A DNA stretch of 14,464 bases from Anaerolineales bacterium UBA6663 (GTDB lineage Bacteria; Chloroflexota; Anaerolineae; Anaerolineales; UBA6663), in NCBI GenBank assembly GCA_002455335.1, contig DKKP01000365.1, positions 1 through 14,464 of the forward strand, written 5' to 3'. Positions within the stretch are counted from its first letter, which is position 1. The number at the start of each line of letters is the position of its first letter. The translations under genes were made by a program, and so were the position numbers. Below, piece by piece: positions 7,006 to 14,464 of the stretch. Under the pieces are notes generated by a model. That model had not been told where the DNA came from. It saw only the letters and a program-made list of their open reading frames with translations, and did not search any database.

Positions 7006-8082
7006 TCAACCCATCGACATGCTCGCGCGCCGTTGTCCGTCGCGCAAACAGATCGCGGCGGCCAATGCAGGGTCGGCGGCAGCGGCGGCGTCGACGCCCT
7101 GGCCGGCGAGCGCCCGGATGTACGGCCAGGCGGCGTTGAGGTAAGCGTGCGTGGCTGTGCGCGCGACGACGCCCGGGATGTTTGGCACGCAGTAGTGCAG
7201 AATGCCTTCTTCCAGAAAGGTCGGGCTCGCGTGCGTGGTCGGGCGCGAGGTCTCGACGCAACCACCCTGATCGATGCTGATGTCGAGGATGACCGAACGC
7301 GGGCGCATGGCCCTGACCATCTCGCGCGTGACCACGATCGGCGCCCGCTGACCCGGGATCAGCACAGCGCCGATGACCACATCCGCGAACGCGCACAGCC
7401 GCTCGATGTTGAAGGCGTGCGCGACGAGCGTCACGGCGCGGCCTCCAAGCTGTTCATCCACGGCTTGCAGCCGCGCCAGGTCGTGATCGAGCAGGAAGAC
7501 GTGCGCGCCAAGGCCGATCAGGGCGCGCGCCGCGTTGACGCCGACCGTGCCGGCCCCGATCACCACCACGTTCGCGGGCGGAACACCAGTCACGCCCGAA
7601 AGCAAAACGCCCTTGCCACCGGCGTCGTTCTGGAGCAATCGGCCGGCGATCTGCACCGCCATCCGTCCGCCAATCTGGCTGAGCGGCTTGAGGACGGGCA
7701 GGGTGCCGTCGGGGAGCGCGATCTGCTCGTAGGCGATGGCCGTGATCCGTCGCGCGAGAAGCTGCTGAACCGTATCGGTGTGGGCCGAAGCCAGATGGAG
7801 AAGGCCGATCAGCGCCTGTCCATCAACCAGCCACTCGAGCTCGGCCGGCGTCGGCGTCGCGACCTTGAAGACCATCTGTGCGCGGCCATAGGCCTCGGCG
7901 CCGGTGTACACGACCTGGGCCCCGGCCTGGACGTAGTCGGCGTCCGCAAACCCGGCGCCCAACCCGGCATCGTGTTCGATGAAGACCCGGTGCCCGTCAT
8001 CGCGCAGCAGCCTGACACCCATCGGGGTCAGACCAACCCGGTGTTCGTCGGGACGGCGTTCCGCAGGGATACCGATATCCAT
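7006..8082 (-). CDS. ald: Alanine dehydrogenase
   Basis: 358 residues, slightly short of the usual ~370. It catalyses NAD-dependent reversible deamination of L-alanine to pyruvate and ammonia, in the cytosol. Substrate and catalytic residues known for the family are at matching positions: R15 in DEHRVGLTP, K73 in VFKVATP, H96 in LLHLASAH and D271 in DISIDQGG. The NAD-binding Rossmann motif is GAGTVG at 176-181. The segment ETSRPTTH (277-284) followed by HYCVPNIPG (296-304) is diagnostic of alanine dehydrogenase over transhydrogenase alpha subunit or lysine-pathway relatives. The ATG at 8082 has GGAGG 8 nt upstream and a TATAAT box 26 nt upstream. It is divergent from the ABC exporter operon. 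Confidence 0.95.
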   Translation of the reverse strand: MDIGIPAERRPDEHRVGLTPMGVRLLRDDGHRVFIEHDAGLGAGFADADYVQAGAQVVYTGAEAYGRAQMVFKVATPTPAELEWLVDGQALIGLLHLASAHTDTVQQLLARRITAIAYEQIALPDGTLPVLKPLSQIGGRMAVQIAGRLLQNDAGGKGVLLSGVTGVPPANVVVIGAGTVGVNAARALIGLGAHVFLLDHDLARLQAVDEQLGGRAVTLVAHAFNIERLCAFADVVIGAVLIPGQRAPIVVTREMVRAMRPRSVILDISIDQGGCVETSRPTTHASPTFLEEGILHYCVPNIPGVVARTATHAYLNAAWPYIRALAGQGVDAAAAADPALAAAICLRDGQRRASMSMG

Positions 8083-8108
8083 CGCTTTTCCTCCGCTCGT
8101 GTCCCTTC

Positions 8109-8114
8109 ATTATA
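8109..8114 (-). promoter_or_regulatory. Putative -10 box of the ald promoter
   Basis: It reads TATAAT on the minus strand, a perfect -10 hexamer giving a leader of about 20 nt with an AGGAGG-type ribosome site. The expected -35 region (about 8131-8138) is GC-rich and does not match TTGACA. An imperfect 44-nt palindrome begins exactly there, which would fit a promoter that needs an activator. Confidence 0.6.
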
Positions 8115-8137
8115 GGGCGATCGGGCCAGTTACGGGC

Positions 8138-8181
8138 TGAGGGCATCCGGCCCGCGTGCAAGCACGGGTCTGATGCCCTCA
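8138..8181. promoter_or_regulatory. 44-nt imperfect palindrome upstream of ald
   Basis: TGAGGGCATC (8138-8147) and GATGCCCTCA (8172-8181) pair perfectly over 10 bp. The 24-nt interior has a further CCCG/CGGG pairing (8151-8154 with 8164-8167). It overlaps or abuts the -35 position of the ald promoter in the ald/ABC divergent gap. It could be a binding site for a dimeric regulator of ald or a REP-like hairpin. No regulator gene is adjacent. Confidence 0.5.
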
Positions 8182-8322
8182 ACTGCACCTTCTACCAATC
8201 TATAACCCGAAGGTGGGTGCTTTTCCCGATGCCAACAATTCACGTTTGATTTACATATTTCCAGGCACCGGATCGGTAAAGTAAAGAGGGGGCCGGCTCA
8301 GGAAGGCCGGTTGTGTACGATT
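8182..8322. other. Leader region of the ABC exporter operon
   Basis: The right part of the ald/ABC divergent gap. It contains TATAAC at 8201-8206 and an AT-rich stretch around 8234-8260 (with TTTGATTTACATATTT), unusual in this GC-rich window. The exporter promoter is probably here, but no -35/-10 pair with proper spacing is convincing. GGAAGG at 8301-8306 is the only ribosome-site-like sequence. Confidence 0.35.
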
Positions 8323-9071
<749 letters not shown>

Positions 9072-9075
<4 letters not shown>

Positions 9076-11678
9076 GGCTTCTCCTCACCCTTGCCGTTCG
9101 CAACCTGTGGTCCCGTAAGGGGCGCACGGTGCTCACGGCGTTCGGCATCGCGCTCGGCATCGCGGCTGTGTTGGCCGTGAACATCACAAACGCCTCGCTC
9201 CTGGCCTCGTTCAACGCGGTCTTCGACGAGGCCGGCGGCCGCGCGCAGCTCGCGATCACCAGCCGTTCGCGCGGTGGCGGTGAGGGCTTCGATCTGGCGC
9301 TGCTCCGGACCGTGCGCGGCATCGAGGGCGTCGTGGCGGCCGCGCCTTCGGCTCAGGCGATCAGCCTGCCGGCCTCTGAACGGGCCGCCTGGGAGGATAC
9401 CTCGGGCCCGACCGGGGTCGGCGCGGGTATGCGTCTTGTGCTGATGGGCATCGACGCCGAAGCGGATCCTACGGTCCGCGACTACGAGCTGGTCGCCGGG
9501 CGGTTCCTGGAAGCCCGCGATCGGGGTTACTCGGCCGTGCTGGTCGATGCCTATGCCGCCGAGCAGGGCGTGGGTGTGGGCGACGATCTGGCGTTGCTCA
9601 GCCCGGCCGGCTTGTTCGAGTTGCGCGTGATCGGCCTTGTGGCGCAACGTGGCGCGGGCGTGCTCAATGGCGGGGCTGTCGCTTTCGTGCCGCGCCAGGT
9701 CGTCGACGACCTGACGGGCCGCGCCGACAGCCTCGATCGGATCGACGTGGTCACGACGCGCGCGATCGCCGATTCGCCCGAGGCGCTGGCGGCGTTCAAG
9801 GCCCGCGTCGAGGCCGAGGTGGCTGGGGCCGATGTGCGCGTCGACTACCCGGGCGCTCGCGGCGAAGAGCTCTCCAAGCGCATGACCTCGTACAACCTCG
9901 GCCTCGATATGTTCAGCCTCGTGTCGATGGTCGTCGGCGGCTTCCTCATCTACAACACTTTCGCGATGGGCGTGGCCGAGCGCACGCGCGCCTTCGGCGT
10001 GTTGCGCGCGATCGCGCTGACCCGGACGCAGGTGCTGGCCGTTGTGCTGATCGAGGCGCTGGCGCTGGCGCTGGTCGGCTCGGCGCTTGGCGTCGCGATC
10101 GGCCTCGGCATGGCCGCCGGTATGTCGAGTTTCCTGACCGTGATCGCGGGCTCGGCGCCGACGGGCATGGACATCCAGCCCGCGGCGTTCACGCGCAGCC
10201 TTGGCCTTGGCCTGATCGTCACGCTGCTCTCAGCGTTCTGGCCGGCCTGGTCGGCGTCGCGCGTCACGCCGATCGAAGCGATCAAGTCGCGCGCGCACTC
10301 CGGCGCCAGCGGTTGGACCCGCCTCGGCTGGAAGTACGGCCCGGCGCTGCTCGCGCTCGGCTATCTCGTCTTCATGGATGTGCCGCTGCGGCCGTCGGTG
10401 GCGTTCTCGGTCGTCAACGTCGCGATGCTTGTATTCCTGGGCGGGGCCGCGCTCGTCGCTGGTGGGCTCTTTCGGCCGCTGTCGCGCTGGCTTGGCGGGT
10501 TGAGCGGCGTGTATGGCTTTGCCGGTCGGATCGGGGCCCAGAACCTCGGGCGCAGCGAGGGCCGCGTGATCGTCACCGTGGCGTCGCTGATGCTCGGCAT
10601 CGCCATGAGCATCGGCACGACGGCGCTCGGGCGCAGCTTCCGCTATGAACTGGGTCGTTGGGTCGAGGCCGCCACCGGCGGCGACCTGATCGTGCAATCG
10701 GCGGTGCGGCTCAACCCGACCGCCGCGCAGCGCCTCAAGACACTGCCCGGTGTCGCTCTGCTCACGCCTGAGCGGAGCGTCGAGGTTTATCACTCGGGTG
10801 AGCGCACCGGGGATCAGGCCGACGAGCTGGTGCTCGTCGCCATCGAGCCCGAGACCCGGCGCGAGATCTCGAGCTTCATCTTCGTGCAGACCCCGCCCGG
10901 CGGCGCCGAAGCCGCCTTCGACCGGATGGAGCAGGGCGGCGCGCTCTTCGTCGCAAGCGGGCTGGCCAGCCGCTATGGCCTGAAGCCAGGGGACGCCTTT
11001 ACACTCGACACGCCGCGTGGCACGCAGGCCTTCGAGGTGGCGGGTGAGGTCGTCGACTTCAACGGCAATGGCCTGATGGTCTACGCCGGCTGGGATGACC
11101 TGGTGCGTTACTTCGGCGTGCGCGATGCGGATCGGTACATCCTGACGGCCGAGCCCGGCGTCGCCGCCGACACGCTGGCCGAGACGATCCAGACGCGGCT
11201 GGGCGAACGGCTCAACCTGAGCATCGACACCGTACGCGAATTGCTGGCCGCGGTCTATACGATCACGGATCAGTCGTTTGCGCTGTTCGACACGTTGGCG
11301 TTCATCATGGTCGCTGTGTCGGCCGCGGGCGTGATTAACACCATGACGATCAGCGTGCTCGAGCGCGGCAAGGAGATCGCGACGCTGCGCAGCCTTGGGT
11401 TCACGCGCGGCCAGGTGCGGCAGATGGTGCTTGGTGAGGCCCTGCTGATCGGGCTGCTCGGCGGCGGGCTCGGCTTGTTGCTCGGCCTGTTGACCGCGCG
11501 CATGTTCGTGCGCGTGATCGAGGTCCTGGCCGGCTATTCGCTGACCTTTCTGCTGCCGATGTCGGCCCTGATTTCATCGACCCTGATCGCGCTTGTGATC
11601 TCGCAACTCTCGGCGCTCTGGCCGGCCTGGCAGGCCGCGGGCCGCGGGATCATCGAGGCGCTCAAAGACGATAGCTAG
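9072..11678 (+). CDS. ABC transporter permease with duplicated MacB_PCD/FtsX modules
   Basis: 868 residues, about ten predicted membrane segments in two repeated modules. Module 1 has TM1 (19-40), an extracytoplasmic MacB_PCD-like domain (about 41-275), then FtsX helices near 279-300, 325-350 and 373-393. Two linking helices (about 423-468) follow. Module 2 has a helix at 498-520, a second extracytoplasmic domain (about 521-735) and FtsX helices near 738-760, 790-815 and 828-850. The duplication shows in FWPAWSASRVTPIEAIKS (389-406) against LWPAWQAAGRGIIEALKD (849-866), and in RTRAFGVLRAIALTRTQV against RGKEIATLRSLGFTRGQV. Such type VII ABC permeases drive mechanical work or export outside the membrane rather than forming a transport channel. 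The GTG start at 9072 overlaps the ATPase stop. The ribosome site is GAGGGGGAGG at 9061-9070. The substrate is unknown; lipoproteins, peptides or antibiotics are all possible. Confidence 0.92.
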
Positions 11679-11699
11679 TAAACTTACGCCGTAAGTTTA
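11679..11699. promoter_or_regulatory. Operator-like palindrome before the adaptor gene (TetR type)
   Basis: Arms TAAACTTACG (11679-11688) and CGTAAGTTTA (11690-11699) are perfect reverse complements around one central C. A third half-site, CGTAAGT, lies at 11721-11727. An ACTTAC...GTAAGT palindrome is typical of TetR/AcrR-family operators, often found before efflux genes (knowledge of the family; the regulator is not in the window). The palindrome begins immediately after the permease stop codon and is 42 bp before the adaptor ATG. This suggests the adaptor has its own regulated promoter. Confidence 0.6.
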
Positions 11700-11741
11700 A
11701 GGGCGAATGGGTTGTTGTGGCGTAAGTGAACGAGGTCAAGT

Positions 11742-12869
11742 ATGAAAGCACTGATGAAGATCCTGGGGGGCGTGGCGGTCGTAGCTATCCTGGTGTCCGC
11801 GGGTTGGTGGGGATATCAGACCTATCTGGCTCCTGTGCCGTCGACGCCAACGCCCACCCGTATCGCCGAGGACGCCGCCGCCGTGATCAGCGCCGAAGGG
11901 CGCGTTGTGCCCGTGCGCGATGCGCAGCTGGCCTTTCAGACCGGTGGCGTGGTCAGCGACGTGCTGGTGGAGGAGGGCGATGTCGTCGAGGCCGGCGATC
12001 TGTTGGTGACGTTGGACACCGCCGAACGCCAGGCCGCCGTCGATCAGGCGTTGGCCGCGCTCGATGCGGCCCGTGCCCAGCGCGACCTGCTGCCCGACGA
12101 AGCCGAGGACGCGCAAGAGGACCTGGCGGATGCGCAGATCGCACAGGCTGAGGCCGCGCTGGCGCTGGCGAGGGCCACGCTGGCCCAGGCCGAGCTGACC
12201 GCGCCCTTTGCGGGAACGATCACGGCAGTGGCGCTCGAACTCGGTGAAGTGGCCGCGCCCGGCGTGCCGGTGGTGGTCGTGGCAGATCTCACGAGCTGGC
12301 GGGTCGAGACGCTCGATCTGAGCGAGGAAGACGTGCTCGCCCTGCGTGTGGGCCAACGCGTCGAGGTGCGGCTCCCTGCGCTCGAGGACGAGGTATTTCG
12401 TGGTCGGATCGCGCGGATCGATCTTGGCGCATCGCAGTATCAGGGCAACGTCACCTACAACGTACAGATCGACCTCGATGCCGCCGATGCGCCGCTGAGC
12501 TGGGGCATGACGGCCTTTGTCGATGTCGACCCGGCGCAGGCGTTGGCGCCGGGTGAGGCGCTTGGTGCCGCGCCGACTGCTTCGCAGCGCCCGGCCATGG
12601 CTACGTCGACGCCAGTCGCTGGCCGGCCCACAGCGACTGCGCAGCCAACTGCCACGTCGACCCAGCCACCCTCCACCGCAACGGAGCGCCCGGCGACGTC
12701 CACGCCGCGCAGCACGATGACCCCGACCCAGCGCGTGCACGTGGTCGCGCGTGGCGAGAACCTTTCGCGGATCGCCGAGCAATACGAGGTGACCGTCAAC
12801 GCGATCCTTCAGGCCAACGGCCTGACCTCGACCACGATCGTCACCGGACAGCGCCTGATCATCCCGTGA
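11742..12869 (+). CDS. MacA/HlyD-type membrane-fusion adaptor with C-terminal LysM domain
   Basis: 375 residues. Residues 7-24 form an N-terminal membrane anchor. The two halves of a biotinyl-lipoyl hybrid domain follow: LAFQTGGVVSDVLVEEGDVV (63-82) and ELTAPFAGTITAVAL (151-165). They are separated by an Ala/Gln/Glu-rich coiled-coil hairpin (about 93-150). A beta-barrel covers about 185-265. Up to here it is a normal MacA/YknX adaptor. A Pro/Thr/Ser-rich linker (about 278-330) then leads to a full LysM domain (331-375: HVVARGENLSRIAEQYEV, ILQANGL, TGQRLIIP), which binds peptidoglycan glycan strands. Adaptors normally end after the barrel, so this fusion is unusual. The ATG at 11742 has GAGG at 11732-11735, 6 nt upstream. 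It lies 63 bp after the permease, so it is the third component of the exporter, possibly with extra control from the palindrome in the gap. Confidence 0.92.
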   Translation: MKALMKILGGVAVVAILVSAGWWGYQTYLAPVPSTPTPTRIAEDAAAVISAEGRVVPVRDAQLAFQTGGVVSDVLVEEGDVVEAGDLLVTLDTAERQAAVDQALAALDAARAQRDLLPDEAEDAQEDLADAQIAQAEAALALARATLAQAELTAPFAGTITAVALELGEVAAPGVPVVVVADLTSWRVETLDLSEEDVLALRVGQRVEVRLPALEDEVFRGRIARIDLGASQYQGNVTYNVQIDLDAADAPLSWGMTAFVDVDPAQALAPGEALGAAPTASQRPAMATSTPVAGRPTATAQPTATSTQPPSTATERPATSTPRSTMTPTQRVHVVARGENLSRIAEQYEVTVNAILQANGLTSTTIVTGQRLIIP

Positions 12870-12896
12870 GGCTGGGCGGCCCCCGGCGCCGAGCTT

Positions 12897-13092
12897 GCCG
12901 AGGGGGAGACGACTGACGTCGTCACTACACGATTAATGGGTAAGTGCTCCTCCGACGAGGGGGTAACACGGCAGTTTCTCGGAGGGTCAACGGTTTTTAG
13001 TCGTGTAGTGACGACGTCAGTCGTCAGGGCGGTGGCGCATTGGGGCATAGGCCTTGTCCGGCGCCTCGGGCCTGTGTACGCCGGCGGTTCAC
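12897..13092 (+). repeat. REP/BIME unit, copy 1 (left of the RAYT gene)
   Basis: A ~196-bp unit repeated in direct orientation at 13748-13945. It contains a perfect 25-bp inverted repeat (12908-12932 against 13001-13025) around a 68-nt loop. Each arm is itself a REP. On the plus strand of the right arm, GTAG (13005-13008) is followed by T and a hairpin of stem GACGAC (13010-13015), loop GTCA and stem GTCGTC (13020-13025). The GTAG-headed hairpin is the layout of REP sequences recognised by RAYT proteins, and two of them in opposite orientation make a BIME. The conserved unit continues beyond the hairpin (ATTGGGGCATAGGCCTTG at 13039-13056). It begins 27 bp after the adaptor stop and may also block read-through from the exporter operon. 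Confidence 0.9.
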
Positions 13093-13130
13093 TTCGCCAG
13101 GAATCTCAGATCGCGGATAATGGCGTTCGT

Positions 13131-13742
13131 ATGCCGTACTCTGGCCGAAACCTGACACCGCAAGAGCGCCTAGAAATCATCCGCCTTCGACGAGATCGCG
13201 GCTTCCCCCTTCATGCGCCGCCGCATCCGATCCGCGACTCCGGCGCATACCTCATCACAGCGGCAAACTACCTGCATCAGACCCTCATGGCGTTGCCCGA
13301 ACGACGCTCGGATTTCGAAGCCCGGCTTTGCGAGGGCCTGACCGACGCTGGGGTGGTTTTGCATGCCTGGGTCGTTCTTCCAAATCACTATCATGTCTTG
13401 ATTGAGGTCTCTCGATTTGAGACGCTTGCGCCGGTATTCAAGCGACTCCATGGCGGCACGAGCTTCGAGTGGAACCGGGCCGAAGGCACGCCAGGAAGGC
13501 GCGTCTGGTACAGGTATCACGATCGCAAGATCCGCAGCGAAGCACACTTCATGCAGGCGCTGAACTATATCCATGTGAATCCAATCAAACACGGCTACGC
13601 GAGGCAAGCCGCTGCGTGGCCGTGGTCGAGCCTGGCAGCCTATCGTGACCTGGAAGGTGCAGAGTGGCTCGCCGACCAGTGGCGGCTGTTTCGGCCTGAT
13701 GAGGATTTTGGGGCCGGCTGGGACGTCGAGCGCGCGCTCTAA
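13131..13742 (+). CDS. REP-associated tyrosine transposase (RAYT, Y1/HUH superfamily)
   Basis: 203 residues from the ATG at 13131. A Y1-type HUH single-strand DNA nuclease of the IS200/IS605-related RAYT group, which cuts and rejoins DNA at REP hairpins. The metal-binding HUH motif is H86-Y87-H88 in VVLPNHYHVLIEV. The catalytic tyrosine is most likely Y146 in ALNYIHVNPIKHGY, preceded by VWYRYHDRKIRSEAHF (125-140), all standard for TnpA_REP proteins. The length is normal and the frame intact, so it may be active. The same frame is open upstream to 12936, but that stretch lies in the repeat, so 13131 is preferred. Only a weak ribosome site is visible. The gene sits between two direct REP/BIME units and has no inverted terminal repeats of its own, as expected for this family. 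Confidence 0.92.
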   Translation: MPYSGRNLTPQERLEIIRLRRDRGFPLHAPPHPIRDSGAYLITAANYLHQTLMALPERRSDFEARLCEGLTDAGVVLHAWVVLPNHYHVLIEVSRFETLAPVFKRLHGGTSFEWNRAEGTPGRRVWYRYHDRKIRSEAHFMQALNYIHVNPIKHGYARQAAAWPWSSLAAYRDLEGAEWLADQWRLFRPDEDFGAGWDVERAL

Positions 13743-13747
13743 TACGG

Positions 13748-13945
13748 GCCGAGGGGGAGACGACTGACGTCGTCACTACACGACTAAAGGGCAAGTGCTC
13801 GTCCGACGAGGGGGTAACGCGGCTGGTTTTCGGGGGGTCAACGGTCTTTTTGATCGTGTAGTGACGACGTCAGTCGTCAGGGCGGCGGTGTATTGGGGCA
13901 TAGGCCTTGCCTTGCGCCTCGGGCCTGGGCACGCCTGAGGTTCAC
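13748..13945 (+). repeat. REP/BIME unit, copy 2 (right of the RAYT gene)
   Basis: Second ~198-bp copy, in the same orientation as copy 1 and 851 bp downstream. Its 25-nt arms (13759-13783 and 13854-13878) are identical to those of copy 1 and pair perfectly with each other, around a 70-nt loop. The loop differs from copy 1 at about nine positions plus length changes near its end. The flanking ATTGGGGCATAGGCCTTG (13892-13909) and the tail up to the shared TTCAC are also conserved. It begins 5 bp after the RAYT stop codon. Confidence 0.9.
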
Positions 13946-14072
13946 CGAGCAGGTGCTCGACAGCCCCCCGGCGCTGAGCGGGCCGGCCACTCATCCGCCG
14001 CTCTCCTCAGGCTGAGCAAATTCTTAGCTGCGTCGTCTAGGCTTGGCACGACGAAAGCGAGAGTATGCGACA
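13946..14072. other. Gap between REP copy 2 and the response regulator
   Basis: No gene is seen. The region should hold the response-regulator promoter. TTGGCA at 14043-14048 is a possible -35, but no -10 lies at the proper distance. A short CGAGCA/TGCTCG palindrome at 13946-13959 abuts the end of the repeat and may be chance. Confidence 0.3.
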
Positions 14073-14120
14073 ATGGATATGCAGCTGATCGACGACTCCA
14101 CGATCCCGCCCAGGCCAACG

Positions 14121-14464
14121 ATGACCACGATTTTGATCGCTGACGACGACCCCAAGATCGTCGACATGCTCCGACGCACCCTGACGTACGAGGGCTACAA
14201 AGTGGTCACCGCCGCCGACGGCTACGAGGCGCTGGTACAGGCGCAGAACGCGCGTCCCGATGTGATCGTGCTCGATTGGCTGATGCCCGGGCTGCAGGGC
14301 GTCGAGGTCGCACGGCGACTGCACGCCGCAAGTGCGGCGCGTGGCCCCGCGATCCTCATGCTCACCGCCAAAGACGCGATCGAGGATCGCGTCGCCGGGC
14401 TCGATAGCGGCGCAGACGATTACCTCGTCAAGCCCTTCGACTTCCGCGAGCTGGAAGCCCGTGT
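14121..14464 (+). CDS. Response regulator, receiver domain (partial, runs off the right edge)
   Basis: The first 114 residues of a two-component response regulator, cut by the window end. The receiver domain is complete in its key residues: acidic pair D8/D9 in LIADDD, phosphoacceptor D52 in VLDWLMPG, T82 in LMLTAKD and K104 in YLVKPF. DDYLVKPFDFRELEAR at the end is typical of the OmpR/PhoB group, so a winged-helix output domain probably follows, but it is outside the window. The ATG at 14121 fits the family N-terminus (MTTILIADDD). In-frame ATGs at 14073 and 14079 would add 14-16 residues, and the one at 14073 has a GAGAG about 9 nt before it. The start is therefore uncertain. No sensor kinase is visible. 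Confidence 0.92.
   Translation, partial: MTTILIADDDPKIVDMLRRTLTYEGYKVVTAADGYEALVQAQNARPDVIVLDWLMPGLQGVEVARRLHAASAARGPAILMLTAKDAIEDRVAGLDSGADDYLVKPFDFRELEAR

Noticed and set aside
7033..8115. A 360-codon open frame on the plus strand opposite ald
   Set aside because: It is fully antisense to a clear alanine dehydrogenase, shows no recognisable motif, and is Arg/Asp/Gly-rich as expected of a mirror frame in GC-rich coding DNA.
8311..8322. TTG start for the ABC ATPase
   Set aside because: It has the better ribosome-site spacing, but TTG starts are rarer and the ATG at 8323 gives the typical N-terminus. It is kept as an alternative in the gene entry, not as a separate feature.
11736..12782. A 348-codon open frame on the minus strand opposite the adaptor gene
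   Set aside because: It is antisense to the membrane-fusion protein with its conserved domains, has low-complexity composition, and lacks a family signature.
12936..13130. N-terminal extension of the RAYT frame to 12936
   Set aside because: The extra 65 codons run through the REP loop and right arm, which are non-coding repeat. Homologous family N-termini fit the ATG at 13131.
12897..13945. CRISPR array or IS with terminal inverted repeats
   Set aside because: There are only two repeats, in direct orientation, 851 bp apart and each about 197 bp, with no spacers and no cas genes. The inverted repeats are within each unit, not at the ends of the whole element.

Overview
This is a GC-rich bacterial chromosome segment of about 14.5 kb. 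It is densely coded and every gene I call is an intact reading frame, apart from the response regulator cut by the right edge. No rRNA, tRNA or marker protein fixes the taxonomy. The best guess is a Chloroflexota-like organism (Anaerolineae/Caldilineae type), and this is inference. It rests on the high GC, the Pro/Thr/Ser-rich linker in an exported protein, AT-rich ATTG-type repeats between genes, and a MacAB-like exporter with a cell-wall-binding adaptor but no outer-membrane partner.

Layout from left to right. (1) 52-1969, minus strand: an NAD(P)-dependent RmlD-type reductase followed 13 bp later by an AlkZ/YcaQ-like winged-helix protein, probably one transcript. (2) 2176-4038, plus strand: an SLC13/DASS-type anion permease with two cytosolic TrkA_C-like domains. 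(3) 4089-6057, minus strand: fabF (3-ketoacyl-ACP synthase II) then rnc (RNase III), separated by a 25-bp hairpin of ATTG repeats. RNase III has Ser in place of one of its four acidic metal-site residues. (4) 6193-8082, minus strand: alanine dehydrogenase (ald), with a consensus TATAAT and a large imperfect palindrome upstream, followed by an ICMT/PEMT-family membrane methyltransferase. (5) 8323-12869, plus strand: a three-gene MacAB/YknXYZ-like ABC exporter made of an ATPase, an 868-residue duplicated FtsX/MacB permease overlapping it by 4 bp, and a membrane-fusion adaptor. The adaptor ends in a P/T/S linker and a LysM domain and is preceded by a TetR-type operator-like palindrome. (6) 12897-13945: a REPtron-like element, in which a REP-associated tyrosine transposase (RAYT, 203 aa) is flanked by two direct copies of a ~197-bp unit. 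Each unit carries two inverted GTAG-headed REP hairpins. (7) From 14073 or 14121 to the right edge: the receiver domain of a response regulator.

The two most striking things are the RAYT/REP element and the LysM-tailed adaptor. In the element, the 25-nt hairpin arms are identical in both copies while the loops have diverged. The adaptor looks like a way of tethering a MacA-type protein to peptidoglycan in place of an outer-membrane channel. The remaining genes are recognisable housekeeping or transport families whose neighbours do not point to a single shared pathway.
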